A stretch of 20,809 bases of DNA from CAZDOD01 sp964506935. GTDB taxonomy: Bacteria > Desulfobacterota > Zymogenia > Zymogenales > Zymogenaceae. The notes beneath the pieces were generated by a model. That model saw only the letters and a program-made list of their open reading frames with translations, did no database searches and was not told the origin of the DNA. The stretch lies in NCBI GenBank assembly GCA_964506935.1, contig CAZDOD010000033.1, positions 1-20,809 on the forward strand. The letters run 5' to 3'. Both the position numbers and the translations under genes were made by a program. Shown here one piece after another: positions 6,914 through 14,382 of this stretch; position 1 is the first letter of the stretch, and every line of letters begins with the position of its first letter.

Positions 6914-6942
6914 ATTCTATAGATTCTTTCGATAAGTTACAA
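6914..6942 (-). promoter_or_regulatory. Candidate promoter for the CoA-transferase/GNAT gene
   Basis: Leftward, TTGTAA (6942-6937), 17 bases, then TAGAAT (6919-6914). The -10 is a five-of-six match and the -35 four of six. The leader to the ATG at 6782 would be about 125 bases. It lies in the 365-base divergent region 6783-7147, where I see no gene or clear riboswitch fold. Confidence 0.3.
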
Positions 6943-6992
6943 GTGGAAAATGGCGTTTTTGAGATGTGATGAAAACGGCAAAATCTTTTTCC

Positions 6993-7021
6993 TTGTCATA
7001 GGAACATCACTGTGTTATGTT
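6993..7021 (+). promoter_or_regulatory. Candidate promoter for the nitronate monooxygenase gene
   Basis: TTGTCA (6993-6998, five of six), a 17-base spacer and TATGTT (7016-7021, four of six). It would give a leader of about 120 bases before the ATG at 7148. A TTGACA at 7109 is closer but has no -10 at the right distance. Confidence 0.3.
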
Positions 7022-7147
7022 TTTCAACTCTACATAATGTGTTAATTGGTCGAGCACGGAAAAGAGAGTTGGCTCGTTTTACTGTTTTTAGATAGTCTGA
7101 TATTGAATTTGACAGGATATATCTTGTGAATCTGAAGGAGGGTGTTG

Positions 7148-8185
7148 ATGAAGACACGCATAACCGAACTTTTTGGAATAAAATATCCTATACTGCTTTC
7201 AGGTATGAGCTGGATCAGTGTTCCGAAGATGGTGGCGGCCGTTTCAAACGCCGGCGGGCTCGGCATACTCGCCACAGGGCCGTTTTCTGCCGATGAGACG
7301 AGGGAGGCAATCCGTGAGGTTAGGAGCCTTACCAAGAAACCCTTCGGTGCAAACGCATCGCTGCTTTTGCCCGGAGGTTCAAGTAACGCCGGTATCCTGT
7401 TGGAGGAGAAGGTGGATGTGATTAACTTCTCACTCGGCAAGGGAGACTGGATCGTAAAGGAGGCGCACAAATACGGCGGAAAGGTTATCGCGACCGTCAC
7501 AAATCATCGTCACGCCCTTCGCGCCCAGGATTACGGCACCGACGCCCTGCTGGTCACGGGGCACGAGGCGGCGGGCCACGGGGGCGCCGTGACTAGCCTT
7601 GTCCTTATCCCGAGCATAGCGGACAGCGTCAAGATACCCGTGATCGCGGCCGGGGGATTTTCCGATGGGAGGGGACTCGCGGCGGCGCTAGCCCTCGGGG
7701 CCGAAGGGATCGCTATGGGGACACGATTTATGACGACCGAAGAGAGCCCATTGCACGATTACTTTAAGGAGCTATCGATCGAGAAGGGGATCGAAGACAC
7801 GCTCTATTCAACACGCTTCGATGGGATCCCGTGCCGAGTCCTCGACAACCCTGGAGGGAGGAGGGCGTTGAAGAAGGGCCTCGATCTCCCGATGGCTTTT
7901 ATCAACTCCAAAGACATCGCAAAGATGTTAAAGCTCCCGTACTTCAAGCTTCTCATCGGTGCCATAGCGTCGGGCCCGAAAAACGCCATGGGGCTCGCAT
8001 ATATGGCAAATGCGTTTAAGGCCATTAAGCTTGCAACCGAGGACGGTGATGACAAGAAGGGCCTCCTCCCGGTGGGGCAGGTCATGGGCCTCTTGAAGGA
8101 TGTCCCTACCGTCTCCGAGGCATTGGAGCGGATAGTGAAGGAGGCCGAGGCTGTCGAAAAGAGGCTCGAAGGGTGTGTTAAGTAA
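7148..8185 (+). CDS. Nitronate monooxygenase / FabK-like flavin enzyme
   Basis: A 345-residue FMN-dependent TIM-barrel enzyme of the NPD (2-nitropropane dioxygenase) family. It opens with the family N-terminus FGIKYPILLSGMSW and SNAGGLGIL. The active-site loop GHEAAGHGG lies at about 138-146, the FMN phosphate loop AAGGFSDGRG at 167-176, and the MGTRFMTTEES segment at 190-200. Family members either oxidise alkyl nitronates or act as FabK-type enoyl-ACP reductases; this sequence alone does not decide, and the absence of fatty-acid genes nearby mildly favours the first. I chose the ATG at 7148 because AAGGAGGG ends five bases before it; an in-frame GTG at 7142 overlaps that site and is unlikely. 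The cytoplasmic role in this organism is unclear. Confidence 0.85.
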   Translation: MKTRITELFGIKYPILLSGMSWISVPKMVAAVSNAGGLGILATGPFSADETREAIREVRSLTKKPFGANASLLLPGGSSNAGILLEEKVDVINFSLGKGDWIVKEAHKYGGKVIATVTNHRHALRAQDYGTDALLVTGHEAAGHGGAVTSLVLIPSIADSVKIPVIAAGGFSDGRGLAAALALGAEGIAMGTRFMTTEESPLHDYFKELSIEKGIEDTLYSTRFDGIPCRVLDNPGGRRALKKGLDLPMAFINSKDIAKMLKLPYFKLLIGAIASGPKNAMGLAYMANAFKAIKLATEDGDDKKGLLPVGQVMGLLKDVPTVSEALERIVKEAEAVEKRLEGCVK

Positions 8186-8336
8186 GAAATTCAATTGATA
8201 TTTTCTAATTCTTTAGGATATTAGTTTTTCGGTTTCGTGATGATTTATCCCTCGAAGTAGGGGGGATGAACGCCTGTTTATATTCTGTCTGAAAAGATAT
8301 CGGTATATTAATAAAGGGAATATAAGGGCCGTCCCG

Positions 8337-8729
8337 ATGGAAAAATACTGTGTATTTTGTAAAAAGCCGGACGGAGAAAAGATCTTTTCGGATGATTTTA
8401 TCTACGCTTGCTTTGATAAAAACCCCGTCTCTCAGGGCCACATCCTGATAATTACGCGTCGCCACATAGAAAGCTGGTTTGATACGACCAAAGATGAGAG
8501 GGACGCCGTATGCGGGGCGCTTTTTTATCTCAAGGGCATCCTTGACGAGGAGTATGGTCCCGACGGCTACAACATAGGGATAAATTCAGGGGTAGCCGCG
8601 GGACAGACCATAGACCACCTCCACATCCATGTAATACCGCGTTATTCCGGTGACATAGAAGACCCGCGGGGCGGGATCAGGGGAGCCATCCCCGAAAAGA
8701 GGATTTATCAGAAAGGGGTGAAAAGGTAA
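8337..8729 (+). CDS. HIT-family nucleotide hydrolase/transferase
   Basis: A 130-residue histidine-triad protein. The catalytic HLHIHV motif is at 94-99 (His94, His96, His98), and the upstream GYNIGINSGVAAGQTIDH matches the Hint/HinT-like branch. The N-terminal CVFC (Cys5, Cys8) is the zinc knuckle common in bacterial HIT proteins, though usually a second pair of metal ligands follows. The C-terminus has PRGGIRGAIP, typical of the group that hydrolyses dinucleoside polyphosphates or AMP-conjugates. It starts 151 bases after the flavin enzyme gene with only a weak AAGGG ribosome site. The substrate cannot be fixed from sequence. Length and motifs are complete. Confidence 0.9.
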   Translation: MEKYCVFCKKPDGEKIFSDDFIYACFDKNPVSQGHILIITRRHIESWFDTTKDERDAVCGALFYLKGILDEEYGPDGYNIGINSGVAAGQTIDHLHIHVIPRYSGDIEDPRGGIRGAIPEKRIYQKGVKR

Positions 8730-8807
8730 AAAAATCAAATTTGATAGAAATATGGAGACCAATTTATCCAATGATCATGATTCTAATACCAAAGGAGTTA
8801 TACTGAA

Positions 8808-9038
8808 ATGAGTAAAGAGCCGATAATTACTGCCGAGAGGGTCGGATATGAGTTTAAAGTTTTTCTGGACATCAAAAGGAGCGGGTTTTTGATCACGGCG
8901 GGTAGGGACCAAAAGATCTTCGGGGAGAAGTTCATCAATTGGACACGCGCCCCCATGCTTGGGCTCAATAGAGGCGATTTGAAGCGAATCGAGGAGACCA
9001 TAGACGAGTTATCAAAAAAACTGGAAAATGATAAATGA
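8808..9038 (+). CDS. Small protein of unknown function, coupled to TPR gene
   Basis: A 76-residue protein that I do not recognise. It has no cysteines, no signal peptide and no membrane segment. The first half is predicted beta-rich (GYEFKVFLDIKRSGFLITAGRD splits into alternating strands), and residues 53-75 form a charged helix (DLKRIEETIDELSKKLEND) that could be a short coiled coil. AAAGGAG lies eight bases before the ATG. Its stop overlaps the start of the next gene by four bases (ATGA, 9035-9038), so the two products are probably made together and may interact. Real-gene status rests on the strong ribosome site and the overlap. Confidence 0.7.
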   Translation: MSKEPIITAERVGYEFKVFLDIKRSGFLITAGRDQKIFGEKFINWTRAPMLGLNRGDLKRIEETIDELSKKLENDK

Positions 9039-10030
9039 CAAATCGGATAAATGACCTCTTTGAAGAGGTAAGGCAGAAGGGCGATGTCGATAGACTCGAG
9101 GATTATCTCGTCAAATTCGACCCGAAAGAGTTGACCGATGAAGAGAAAGAGTCGTGGCACCACCTCTATGGGATTTGCGCATTTAGAAGAAAAGACCGAA
9201 AAGCGGCGCTCGAAAGGTTTAAAGAGGGATATAGAATTTGCCCGAATTCGGGAGCGATCGCTTTTTCTCTGGGGCAGGAGTACGAATTCTTCGGGGATAT
9301 AAAGAAGATGTTCGACCTGTTCGATAGATTTCGGTTCCCGCTGGTACCCTCCAATTATACCCTTGCCGAGGCGAACTACGCATATTTATGGGATGACCTG
9401 GATAGGGCCATCTATTACACGACCCCGATACTCAATAAATATTTCGATCTCAAGACCGTCGATGACCATTTTCTATACTCCAGGGGGCTTCCATTTTTCG
9501 GACGGACATGGTCGTATCTCGCGGCTTTTTATATACTCAAAGGGGAAATCGATAAAATCCGTGAGATCACCCAGCGGTTATCTGTGGAACTTTCGGATTA
9601 CGATTTTGACAGGCTTCTTTCATTTCTCGACTGTGTTGAAACAAAGGATTTCTCAAAATATATCGACAGGCTCAAAAAGGATGCCGAACTTGCAAAGGAG
9701 CAGGGATTGTCATACGGCTATGGGGCCATGCGGGCAGCGGTCTTGGAGGCTCAGGGCGAAAAGGACACAGATAATGCCGAGCGAATTCTTTCTGTCGTTA
9801 CGATTTCTCAGGATGATATGCAATGGCTCGAAGACATCCGCCTCCTTGCAAGGTGTGAGATTGTCAAAAGGAGAAAAGATGTCGAACTTGAAAAGAAGCT
9901 GGTGTCGGAATTCTTGGCAAAACAACCACTTCTCTTTGAGCCTGATCATGTGTTCAATTTCAACCTCTTATCTTATCAGGAGCGTCTGAAATCGGTCTAT
10001 CGGAAGATGAGATTGAAGAATAAAGGATAA
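9035..10030 (+). CDS. TPR-like helical repeat protein, function unknown
   Basis: A 331-residue all-helical protein. Residues about 38-112 look like tandem tetratricopeptide repeats: YGICAFRRKDRKAALERFKEGYRICPNSG and the following AFSLGQEYEFFGDIKKMFDLF have the small/large residue pattern and length of TPR units. The rest is helical with less regular repeats (LAAFYILKGEIDKIREI at about 161-177, YGYGAMRAAVLEAQGE). There is no signal peptide or membrane segment, so it is cytoplasmic. TPR proteins hold protein partners; the translationally coupled 76-residue protein upstream is the natural candidate. The gene is followed after 57 bases by another unknown gene in the same direction. Confidence 0.75.
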   Translation: MTNRINDLFEEVRQKGDVDRLEDYLVKFDPKELTDEEKESWHHLYGICAFRRKDRKAALERFKEGYRICPNSGAIAFSLGQEYEFFGDIKKMFDLFDRFRFPLVPSNYTLAEANYAYLWDDLDRAIYYTTPILNKYFDLKTVDDHFLYSRGLPFFGRTWSYLAAFYILKGEIDKIREITQRLSVELSDYDFDRLLSFLDCVETKDFSKYIDRLKKDAELAKEQGLSYGYGAMRAAVLEAQGEKDTDNAERILSVVTISQDDMQWLEDIRLLARCEIVKRRKDVELEKKLVSEFLAKQPLLFEPDHVFNFNLLSYQERLKSVYRKMRLKNKG

Positions 10031-10087
10031 ACGGCGGCCCATAATTTCATTGGGGATTAGAAAGATTTATTATGGAGGATTTTTAGT

Positions 10088-10597
10088 ATGAGAGAACTGA
10101 CTAAAGAGGAATCTGAAGCTATAAGACTCCAGATGCTTTATAACATCGGCAATGGGTGGTCTTGGTACGCATACAAGAGGCTCGGGCCCGAAAAGATCAT
10201 AGAGATGGAGCTCGAGATGTGGAACGAGATGCTCCCTCCCGCAGTTGACCTGTTATTTATGATGATTCAGATGGAAGGGCCGCCGATAAAGCAGGTAAAA
10301 CATTTTTTGAACCAGATTACAAAGATCAACGGCTACGTTCCGAAATATCTTGAGGAAAATGATAAAACGTTGAAATGGGAGTATTCCCTCTGTCCGAACT
10401 GGAATTCCCTGGTCTTATTGAATTATGATGATTACCTCGCGATAGATGGAAAGCCGACAAAGGTTTCGTGCATCCACGGATGCACAAGGATTCACGAGAT
10501 ATATTTTAGGAAGATTGATCCCGGACTCAAGATCGAACACTTCGAACTCAGGCCCAATTCGGACGAGACCTGTGTGTTTCAGGTGTCCTTGGGATAG
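10088..10597 (+). CDS. DUF6125-like protein (possible), Cys/His-rich C-terminus
   Basis: A 169-residue protein. The N-terminal half is helical (EAIRLQMLYNIGNGWSWYAYKR, then IIEMELEMWNEMLP) and resembles the DUF6125/L-2-amino-thiazoline-4-carboxylate hydrolase-like group, which is a tentative match from memory. The C-terminal half carries Cys102, then Cys128-x-His130-x-Cys132-x3-His136 (SCIHGCTRIHEIYF), and Cys162, a set that could bind a metal or Fe-S centre. It has no signal peptide. GGAGG lies nine bases before the ATG. It is the last gene of the rightward run, followed by a pair of hairpins. No function can be assigned with confidence. Confidence 0.7.
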   Translation: MRELTKEESEAIRLQMLYNIGNGWSWYAYKRLGPEKIIEMELEMWNEMLPPAVDLLFMMIQMEGPPIKQVKHFLNQITKINGYVPKYLEENDKTLKWEYSLCPNWNSLVLLNYDDYLAIDGKPTKVSCIHGCTRIHEIYFRKIDPGLKIEHFELRPNSDETCVFQVSLG

Positions 10598-10640
10598 GGA
10601 TACATATTATTTACGATTGGATGGTATTTAAATCCAGACT

Positions 10641-10697
10641 TGCAAGGGCACGGCATGCCGTGCCCCTGCGTAATTGCGGGCCGACACACTGGTCGGC
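10641..10697. repeat. Paired palindromic intergenic repeat
   Basis: Two hairpins lie side by side between convergent genes. The first is a perfect 20-base palindrome GGGCACGGCATGCCGTGCCC (10646-10665), extended outward by three more pairs after one mismatch. The second has arms GCCGAC (10680-10685) and GTCGGC (10692-10697) around a six-base loop. The GC content is far above the surroundings. Similar GGGCACGGCATGCC/GGGCCGAC elements are, as I recall, dispersed in many copies in some anaerobic bacterial genomes (REP or MITE-like). The second hairpin is followed by TTTTTT at 10711-10716, so the unit may also end rightward transcription. Confidence 0.6.
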
Positions 10698-10701
10698 TCC
10701 C

Positions 10702-11460
10702 TCAACCCCGTTTTTTCCTCCCCCTGATCTTCACCCAGGGATCGACATTAAGAAAACTGTCTTTCATATCCATGGCCATCTCCCACATGTGATTTGTGGC
10801 AGCCGAAAACGTCATCGTGCAGGGATCGACATATCGACGGCATGCGATGTCAAAACTACCTAAGATTGCTTTTGGCGTCTCATTTTTTAACTGGAGTCTC
10901 GGCTCGGTTATGATGCTGTAGCACCCGGAGCTGAACTGGACGATGACCGAGTCGTCTCCCGGCCGGGCGTAGTTGGCCATTGTTATCATGGCGCCCATCA
11001 CGTCGGCGTTCCCAAAGATGATGACCGCATCAGGGGGGGCGGACTTTGTAAATTGATCGAGGGGTTTGAACACTATGTAATCACCCCCTGCCGGAACCCA
11101 CTCTATCGACTGCGCGGCCTCTTCGCCGAGCTCCGGGGTCTTCTTGAACTTCTCTCCCTCGAGCCTCCCCGGAATCCCGGTTGATAAAAAATGCCCGATC
11201 CCCTTCATCAAGCTCTTCTTGTAACCGAGATAGAATCCTCCCCCGCGGCACGCCTTCCACTCCTTCGAGAAGTAGAACGCCTTTCCATCCCTCGCCTGAT
11301 TGAGATAAGGATAGATGCATACCCTCGTCTTTACCTTTATAGTCTTTGCATCGTCGGGGGGATTATTTATATAATGAAAACCTATGGGGGAATCACCTAT
11401 CCCCAACATCTCCTTTAAATATGCCGAAAGGCCCGGATAATCGTCTCTCTTTAGTTCCAC
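10702..11460 (-). CDS. DUF169 domain protein
   Basis: A 252-residue protein of the DUF169 family, known mainly from anaerobic bacteria and archaea and without an established biochemical role. The family marks are an early Cys (about 48), CRGGGFYLG (Cys71), GCYSII (Cys180) and the C-terminal LGSFDIACRRYVDPCTMTFS with two more cysteines (207, 214). These conserved cysteines suggest a metal, heme or Fe-S ligand set, which is inference. I chose the GTG at 11460 because AGAGG ends five bases before it; an in-frame GTG at 11466 overlaps the ribosome site. It follows the ISF-ArsC gene by 20 bases and closes the leftward copA operon, linking it by context to metal or metalloid stress. Confidence 0.82.
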   Translation of the reverse strand: MELKRDDYPGLSAYLKEMLGIGDSPIGFHYINNPPDDAKTIKVKTRVCIYPYLNQARDGKAFYFSKEWKACRGGGFYLGYKKSLMKGIGHFLSTGIPGRLEGEKFKKTPELGEEAAQSIEWVPAGGDYIVFKPLDQFTKSAPPDAVIIFGNADVMGAMITMANYARPGDDSVIVQFSSGCYSIITEPRLQLKNETPKAILGSFDIACRRYVDPCTMTFSAATNHMWEMAMDMKDSFLNVDPWVKIRGRKKRG

Positions 11461-11480
11461 ATCCACCTCTTTAATATCAA

Positions 11481-12449
11481 CTATCTATATTTTTCTATGA
11501 CACCTTTGACCTTCTCCTCTATCTCATCCCTTATCTTTCTCATAAAGGAAATTTCTCTCCCCGCGGGATCGGGGAGGTTCCAATCCGCCGTCTCGGCCCC
11601 GGGTACGACGGGACAGGCGTCTTGACACCCTAGGGTGACAATCATATCGATCTTCTCGGACAGGGGTATCTCCTTTAGGGACCTCGGTCTCAAATAAGAC
11701 ATGTCGATCCCCTTCTCCTCCATTGCCTTTACCATCACCTCGTCTACCATGTCTTTCGGATCGCTCCCGGCGCTTAATGCCTCGATCTTGTCTCCGACAA
11801 GAAAGGTGGTAAATGCCCACGCCATCTGGCTACGGCATGCGTTCTCTCTGCATATATAGAGGACCTTTTTCCTCTCGAGGAGGGGGACTATAATCTCCCT
11901 TGCTTTTTCTTTTACGTCGGAGAGCGCCGTCGGGTGTTTTTTGATGTCGCCAATCTTTTCGACCTCCCGATACGTGAGACTCCCTTCAAACGATGCGCCA
12001 ACGGCGTCGAAGAAATACTTTGCGGTGTTTTTGACCCCCTCAAAGAGGTTTTTCCCCTTGGTTGCGCCAACGGATATAAAAAATCCCTTCCTCATGCGTG
12101 ATCTCGGATCGTCAAGCTTATAAACATATCTTCTCGCCCACAGAGCCTGTGTCCTGTCTATCACGGCCTTCATGAATGCCGAGACGCCATAGAAGAAGAT
12201 CGGGCTTGAGAGGACTACGACGTCGGCCTTCCTCAGCAAATAGTATATCTCCTGCATATCGTCATCGATTCGGCAATATCCCTTCTTCTCGCAAGTCCTG
12301 CACTCGACACAAGGGGATATTTTCATCTTTGCGGGTTCGATCTTTATCGTATCGGCACCAAGCCTCGACGCCTCATCCAGAAATGTCGAAAGTAGGATAT
12401 CGGTGTTACCGCCCGTCCTCGGACTCCCCTGAAATCCCAAGACCAGCAT
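11481..12449 (-). CDS. Iron-sulfur flavoprotein fused to ArsC-type arsenate reductase
   Basis: A 322-residue fusion. Residues 1-190 are a flavodoxin-like NAD(P)H/FMN reductase domain of the iron-sulfur flavoprotein type: GSPRTGGNTD (8-17) for the FMN phosphate, SSPIFFYGVSAFMKAVIDR (81-99), and the compact four-cysteine set Cys47-x2-Cys50-x2-Cys53-x5-Cys59 that binds 4Fe-4S in ISF. Residues 195-322 are a low-molecular-weight phosphatase/ArsC domain: P-loop CRENACRS (Cys200-x5-Arg206), the redox pair Cys275 and Cys279 in TLGCQDACPVVPG, and the DP motif at 294-295. These three cysteines match thioredoxin-coupled arsenate reductase rather than a plain phosphatase. The fusion suggests that the flavin/Fe-S half feeds electrons to the arsenate reductase half. 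It starts two bases after the sufB stop and so is part of the same operon. Confidence 0.87.
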   Translation of the reverse strand: MLVLGFQGSPRTGGNTDILLSTFLDEASRLGADTIKIEPAKMKISPCVECRTCEKKGYCRIDDDMQEIYYLLRKADVVVLSSPIFFYGVSAFMKAVIDRTQALWARRYVYKLDDPRSRMRKGFFISVGATKGKNLFEGVKNTAKYFFDAVGASFEGSLTYREVEKIGDIKKHPTALSDVKEKAREIIVPLLERKKVLYICRENACRSQMAWAFTTFLVGDKIEALSAGSDPKDMVDEVMVKAMEEKGIDMSYLRPRSLKEIPLSEKIDMIVTLGCQDACPVVPGAETADWNLPDPAGREISFMRKIRDEIEEKVKGVIEKYR

Positions 12450-12451
12450 TA

Positions 12452-13621
12452 TTACATGACTCCCTTGTCAGCCATCCGAATATTTCTTTCTATCTCTTCT
12501 TGCAGCTCTCTCGGCAGTCCCTCTATATCGACATGGAGGAATCCCCTGATTATTACACTGATCGCCTCGTCCTCGGTAAGTCCCCTTGCCATTAGATACT
12601 CTATCTCGTCACGGTTTATCCTCCCGACCGCCGCCTCGTGAGAAAGCTCCAGACCTTCGGCATTCCCGTCAAGTTCGGGCACGGCCCGGATTTTCCCGCC
12701 ACCCAAGATAAGACCCTTGCATTCGAGGTGGCCCCTGACGCCTGGGACGTTTCCGATGAGATGACCCCTTGCTATGATATCACCGCCTGTGGTAATGGCC
12801 CTTGATATTATCTCCCCCCGCGAGTCTTTTCCGGAGAGGATCAGCCTTCCACCGATATCCATGTGGGAGCCGGGGGGCGACACCAGAATGGAGTTTAGCC
12901 TTGCCACAGACCCGTCGCCGACTAGATTCACTTCAGGGTACATCTGGATCGACTCGACGGGATTTAAAATGACATAGTTGTTTATAAACTGTCCCCCGTC
13001 TTCGACGACGGTTGCGGACCTGGGCCTGACGTGAATACCCTCGGACCAGTTGTGTATCATGGTGAAACTCAGCTTCGCCCCTTTCTTGACGTATAGCTCC
13101 GATACCCCGATGTGTAGACCGCTGGCGAGGCCTGGTGTCGTCGAACAGCCGGTGATAATATGAAGCTCCGAGCCCTCCTCGGCGATTATGACATTGTGAA
13201 CGTTCTGGGAGACGTTGTTGGTGGCGAGATAGAGGCATGCCTGGACGGGGTGAAGCGATTTCACATTGGGGAGCGCCCTGATGAAATATCCGAGGTGCGG
13301 TTTTTCTACGACCCTTTTGGTGAACTCGTCCTTATCCTTTGAGACGATCTTCCATATATAATCGGCGAGCCAGTCGTATTTTTCAAGTGCACTTGATATA
13401 TCCATTACCTCCAATCCGTCTTGGGTCACGTTGCAGTGCACCATGCTGTGATCCATCTGGACGTATGTGCCGGAGCGGTCTTCACTCGTGGTCTCGACTC
13501 CTGCAAGCCTCATTCTCTTCCTATCAACCTCAGAGATGTTGTCAAGGTTTTCTATGTAAGGGTGCTGGCTCCCGTCGTTGATAAAAGTATTTATATCGGG
13601 TTTTACTATGTGTTTAGACAT
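12452..13621 (-). CDS. sufB: SufB/SufD-family Fe-S cluster assembly scaffold
   Basis: A 389-residue protein of the SufB/SufD beta-helix family that builds Fe-S clusters together with the SufC ATPase. Recognisable parts are the central NNVSQNVHNVIIAEEGSELHI strands, MIHNWSEGIHVRPR, and the C-terminal assembly region HLECKGLIL (Cys301) and LSHEAAVGRI (His328, Glu329), followed by the EYLMARGL helix. It is shorter than E. coli SufB and stands with a lone sufC, as in the minimal SufBC (SMS-type) systems of methanogens and anaerobes; sufA, sufS and sufE are not in the window. I chose the ATG at 13621, with GAGGAG eight bases upstream; a GTG at 13630 is the alternative. It overlaps the end of sufC by 16 bases, so translation is coupled. 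Confidence 0.88.
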   Translation of the reverse strand: MSKHIVKPDINTFINDGSQHPYIENLDNISEVDRKRMRLAGVETTSEDRSGTYVQMDHSMVHCNVTQDGLEVMDISSALEKYDWLADYIWKIVSKDKDEFTKRVVEKPHLGYFIRALPNVKSLHPVQACLYLATNNVSQNVHNVIIAEEGSELHIITGCSTTPGLASGLHIGVSELYVKKGAKLSFTMIHNWSEGIHVRPRSATVVEDGGQFINNYVILNPVESIQMYPEVNLVGDGSVARLNSILVSPPGSHMDIGGRLILSGKDSRGEIISRAITTGGDIIARGHLIGNVPGVRGHLECKGLILGGGKIRAVPELDGNAEGLELSHEAAVGRINRDEIEYLMARGLTEDEAISVIIRGFLHVDIEGLPRELQEEIERNIRMADKGVM

Positions 13622-14364
13622 TTTACACACTCCTCATATCCGTGGTCGGAGATACCCCGGAGGAGTTCCTTCGGGTTTCCCTGACACGCTATCTTACCTT
13701 TAAAGAGGACGTTGGCCTGATCGGCGTCAACGTAATCAAGGATGTGACCTGTGTGGGTGATGATCAGGGCCGAGCGTTTTCGCTTTTGACGCTCCTTCTT
13801 CAGGCAGTATTTTTTGCCGTCTGTGCTGTATCCCTTGATCAGGCAGTTTATTGTGTTTCCAATTAAAGATATACTTTCGAGATCGACCCCGGACTCCGGC
13901 TCATCGAAAAGAACGAGATCGGGTTTCTGGGTCATGAGCTGTAAAAGTTCCGACTTCTTCAACTCACCTCCGGAAAAGCCGACATTGACCTCCCTTTCCA
14001 AAAAACTCTCAAACTTTATATCTGAGGCGAGTTTTACCGCCATATCTTTATCAACGCCCAGAAGCTCTATGAGATCCTTCAGCAGAAGGCCGTCGATGGA
14101 TGGGGGGCGCTGAAACGACATCCCGATGCCCATCTTCGCCCGTTCATGGATCGGAAGGCGTGTTATATCTTTTCCATCGAAGTATATCTTACCTTCGAGC
14201 ACCTTATATCCATCAAATCCCATGATCGTCATCAGGAGCGAGGTCTTGCCGGAGCCGTTCGGTCCGAAAAGGATATGCGTCTTTCCATCCGGCACCTCGA
14301 GATTGACACTTTCGAGTATGACCCTGCCTTCGACTTCGACTTTCAAATCTTCTATTTTTAACAT
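13606..14364 (-). CDS. sufC: SufC-type ABC ATPase for Fe-S cluster assembly
   Basis: A 252-residue cytosolic ABC ATPase that powers the SufB partner. Walker A is GPNGSGKT (34-41), the Q-loop is at Gln85 (SFQRPP), the signature is FSGGELKKSEL (130-140), Walker B is LVLFDE (150-155) and the switch is ITHT with His204. Two features differ from classical SufC: a lysine-rich insertion of about 22 residues (177-198) between Walker B and the switch histidine, and a C-terminal ECVKC pair (Cys246, Cys249). It lies 18 bases after copA with AGGGG before the ATG, and overlaps sufB. There are no membrane-spanning genes in the pair, so a transporter role is unlikely. Confidence 0.9.
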   Translation of the reverse strand: MLKIEDLKVEVEGRVILESVNLEVPDGKTHILFGPNGSGKTSLLMTIMGFDGYKVLEGKIYFDGKDITRLPIHERAKMGIGMSFQRPPSIDGLLLKDLIELLGVDKDMAVKLASDIKFESFLEREVNVGFSGGELKKSELLQLMTQKPDLVLFDEPESGVDLESISLIGNTINCLIKGYSTDGKKYCLKKERQKRKRSALIITHTGHILDYVDADQANVLFKGKIACQGNPKELLRGISDHGYEECVKCLNT

Positions 14365-14382
14365 CTTTTTTGTTCCCCTATT

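Noticed and set aside
6854..6979. Inverted 9-base copies GCCGTTTTC (6854) and GAAAACGGC (6971) flanking the divergent promoters.
   Set aside because: A match of this length is fairly likely by chance in a 350-base region, and the spacing is too wide for a simple operator.
8734..8745. ATCAAATTTGAT perfect 12-base palindrome after the HIT gene.
   Set aside because: AT-rich, no promoter beside it, and expected by chance in such DNA.
10621..10863. An 80-codon + strand frame beginning in the intergenic hairpins and running into the DUF169 gene.
   Set aside because: Antisense to a recognised family and built partly from palindromic DNA; no ribosome site.
13606..14364. Reading the sufC gene as the ATPase of an ABC transporter linked to copA.
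   Set aside because: No permease gene is adjacent and the overlapping partner is a clear SufB/D-family scaffold.
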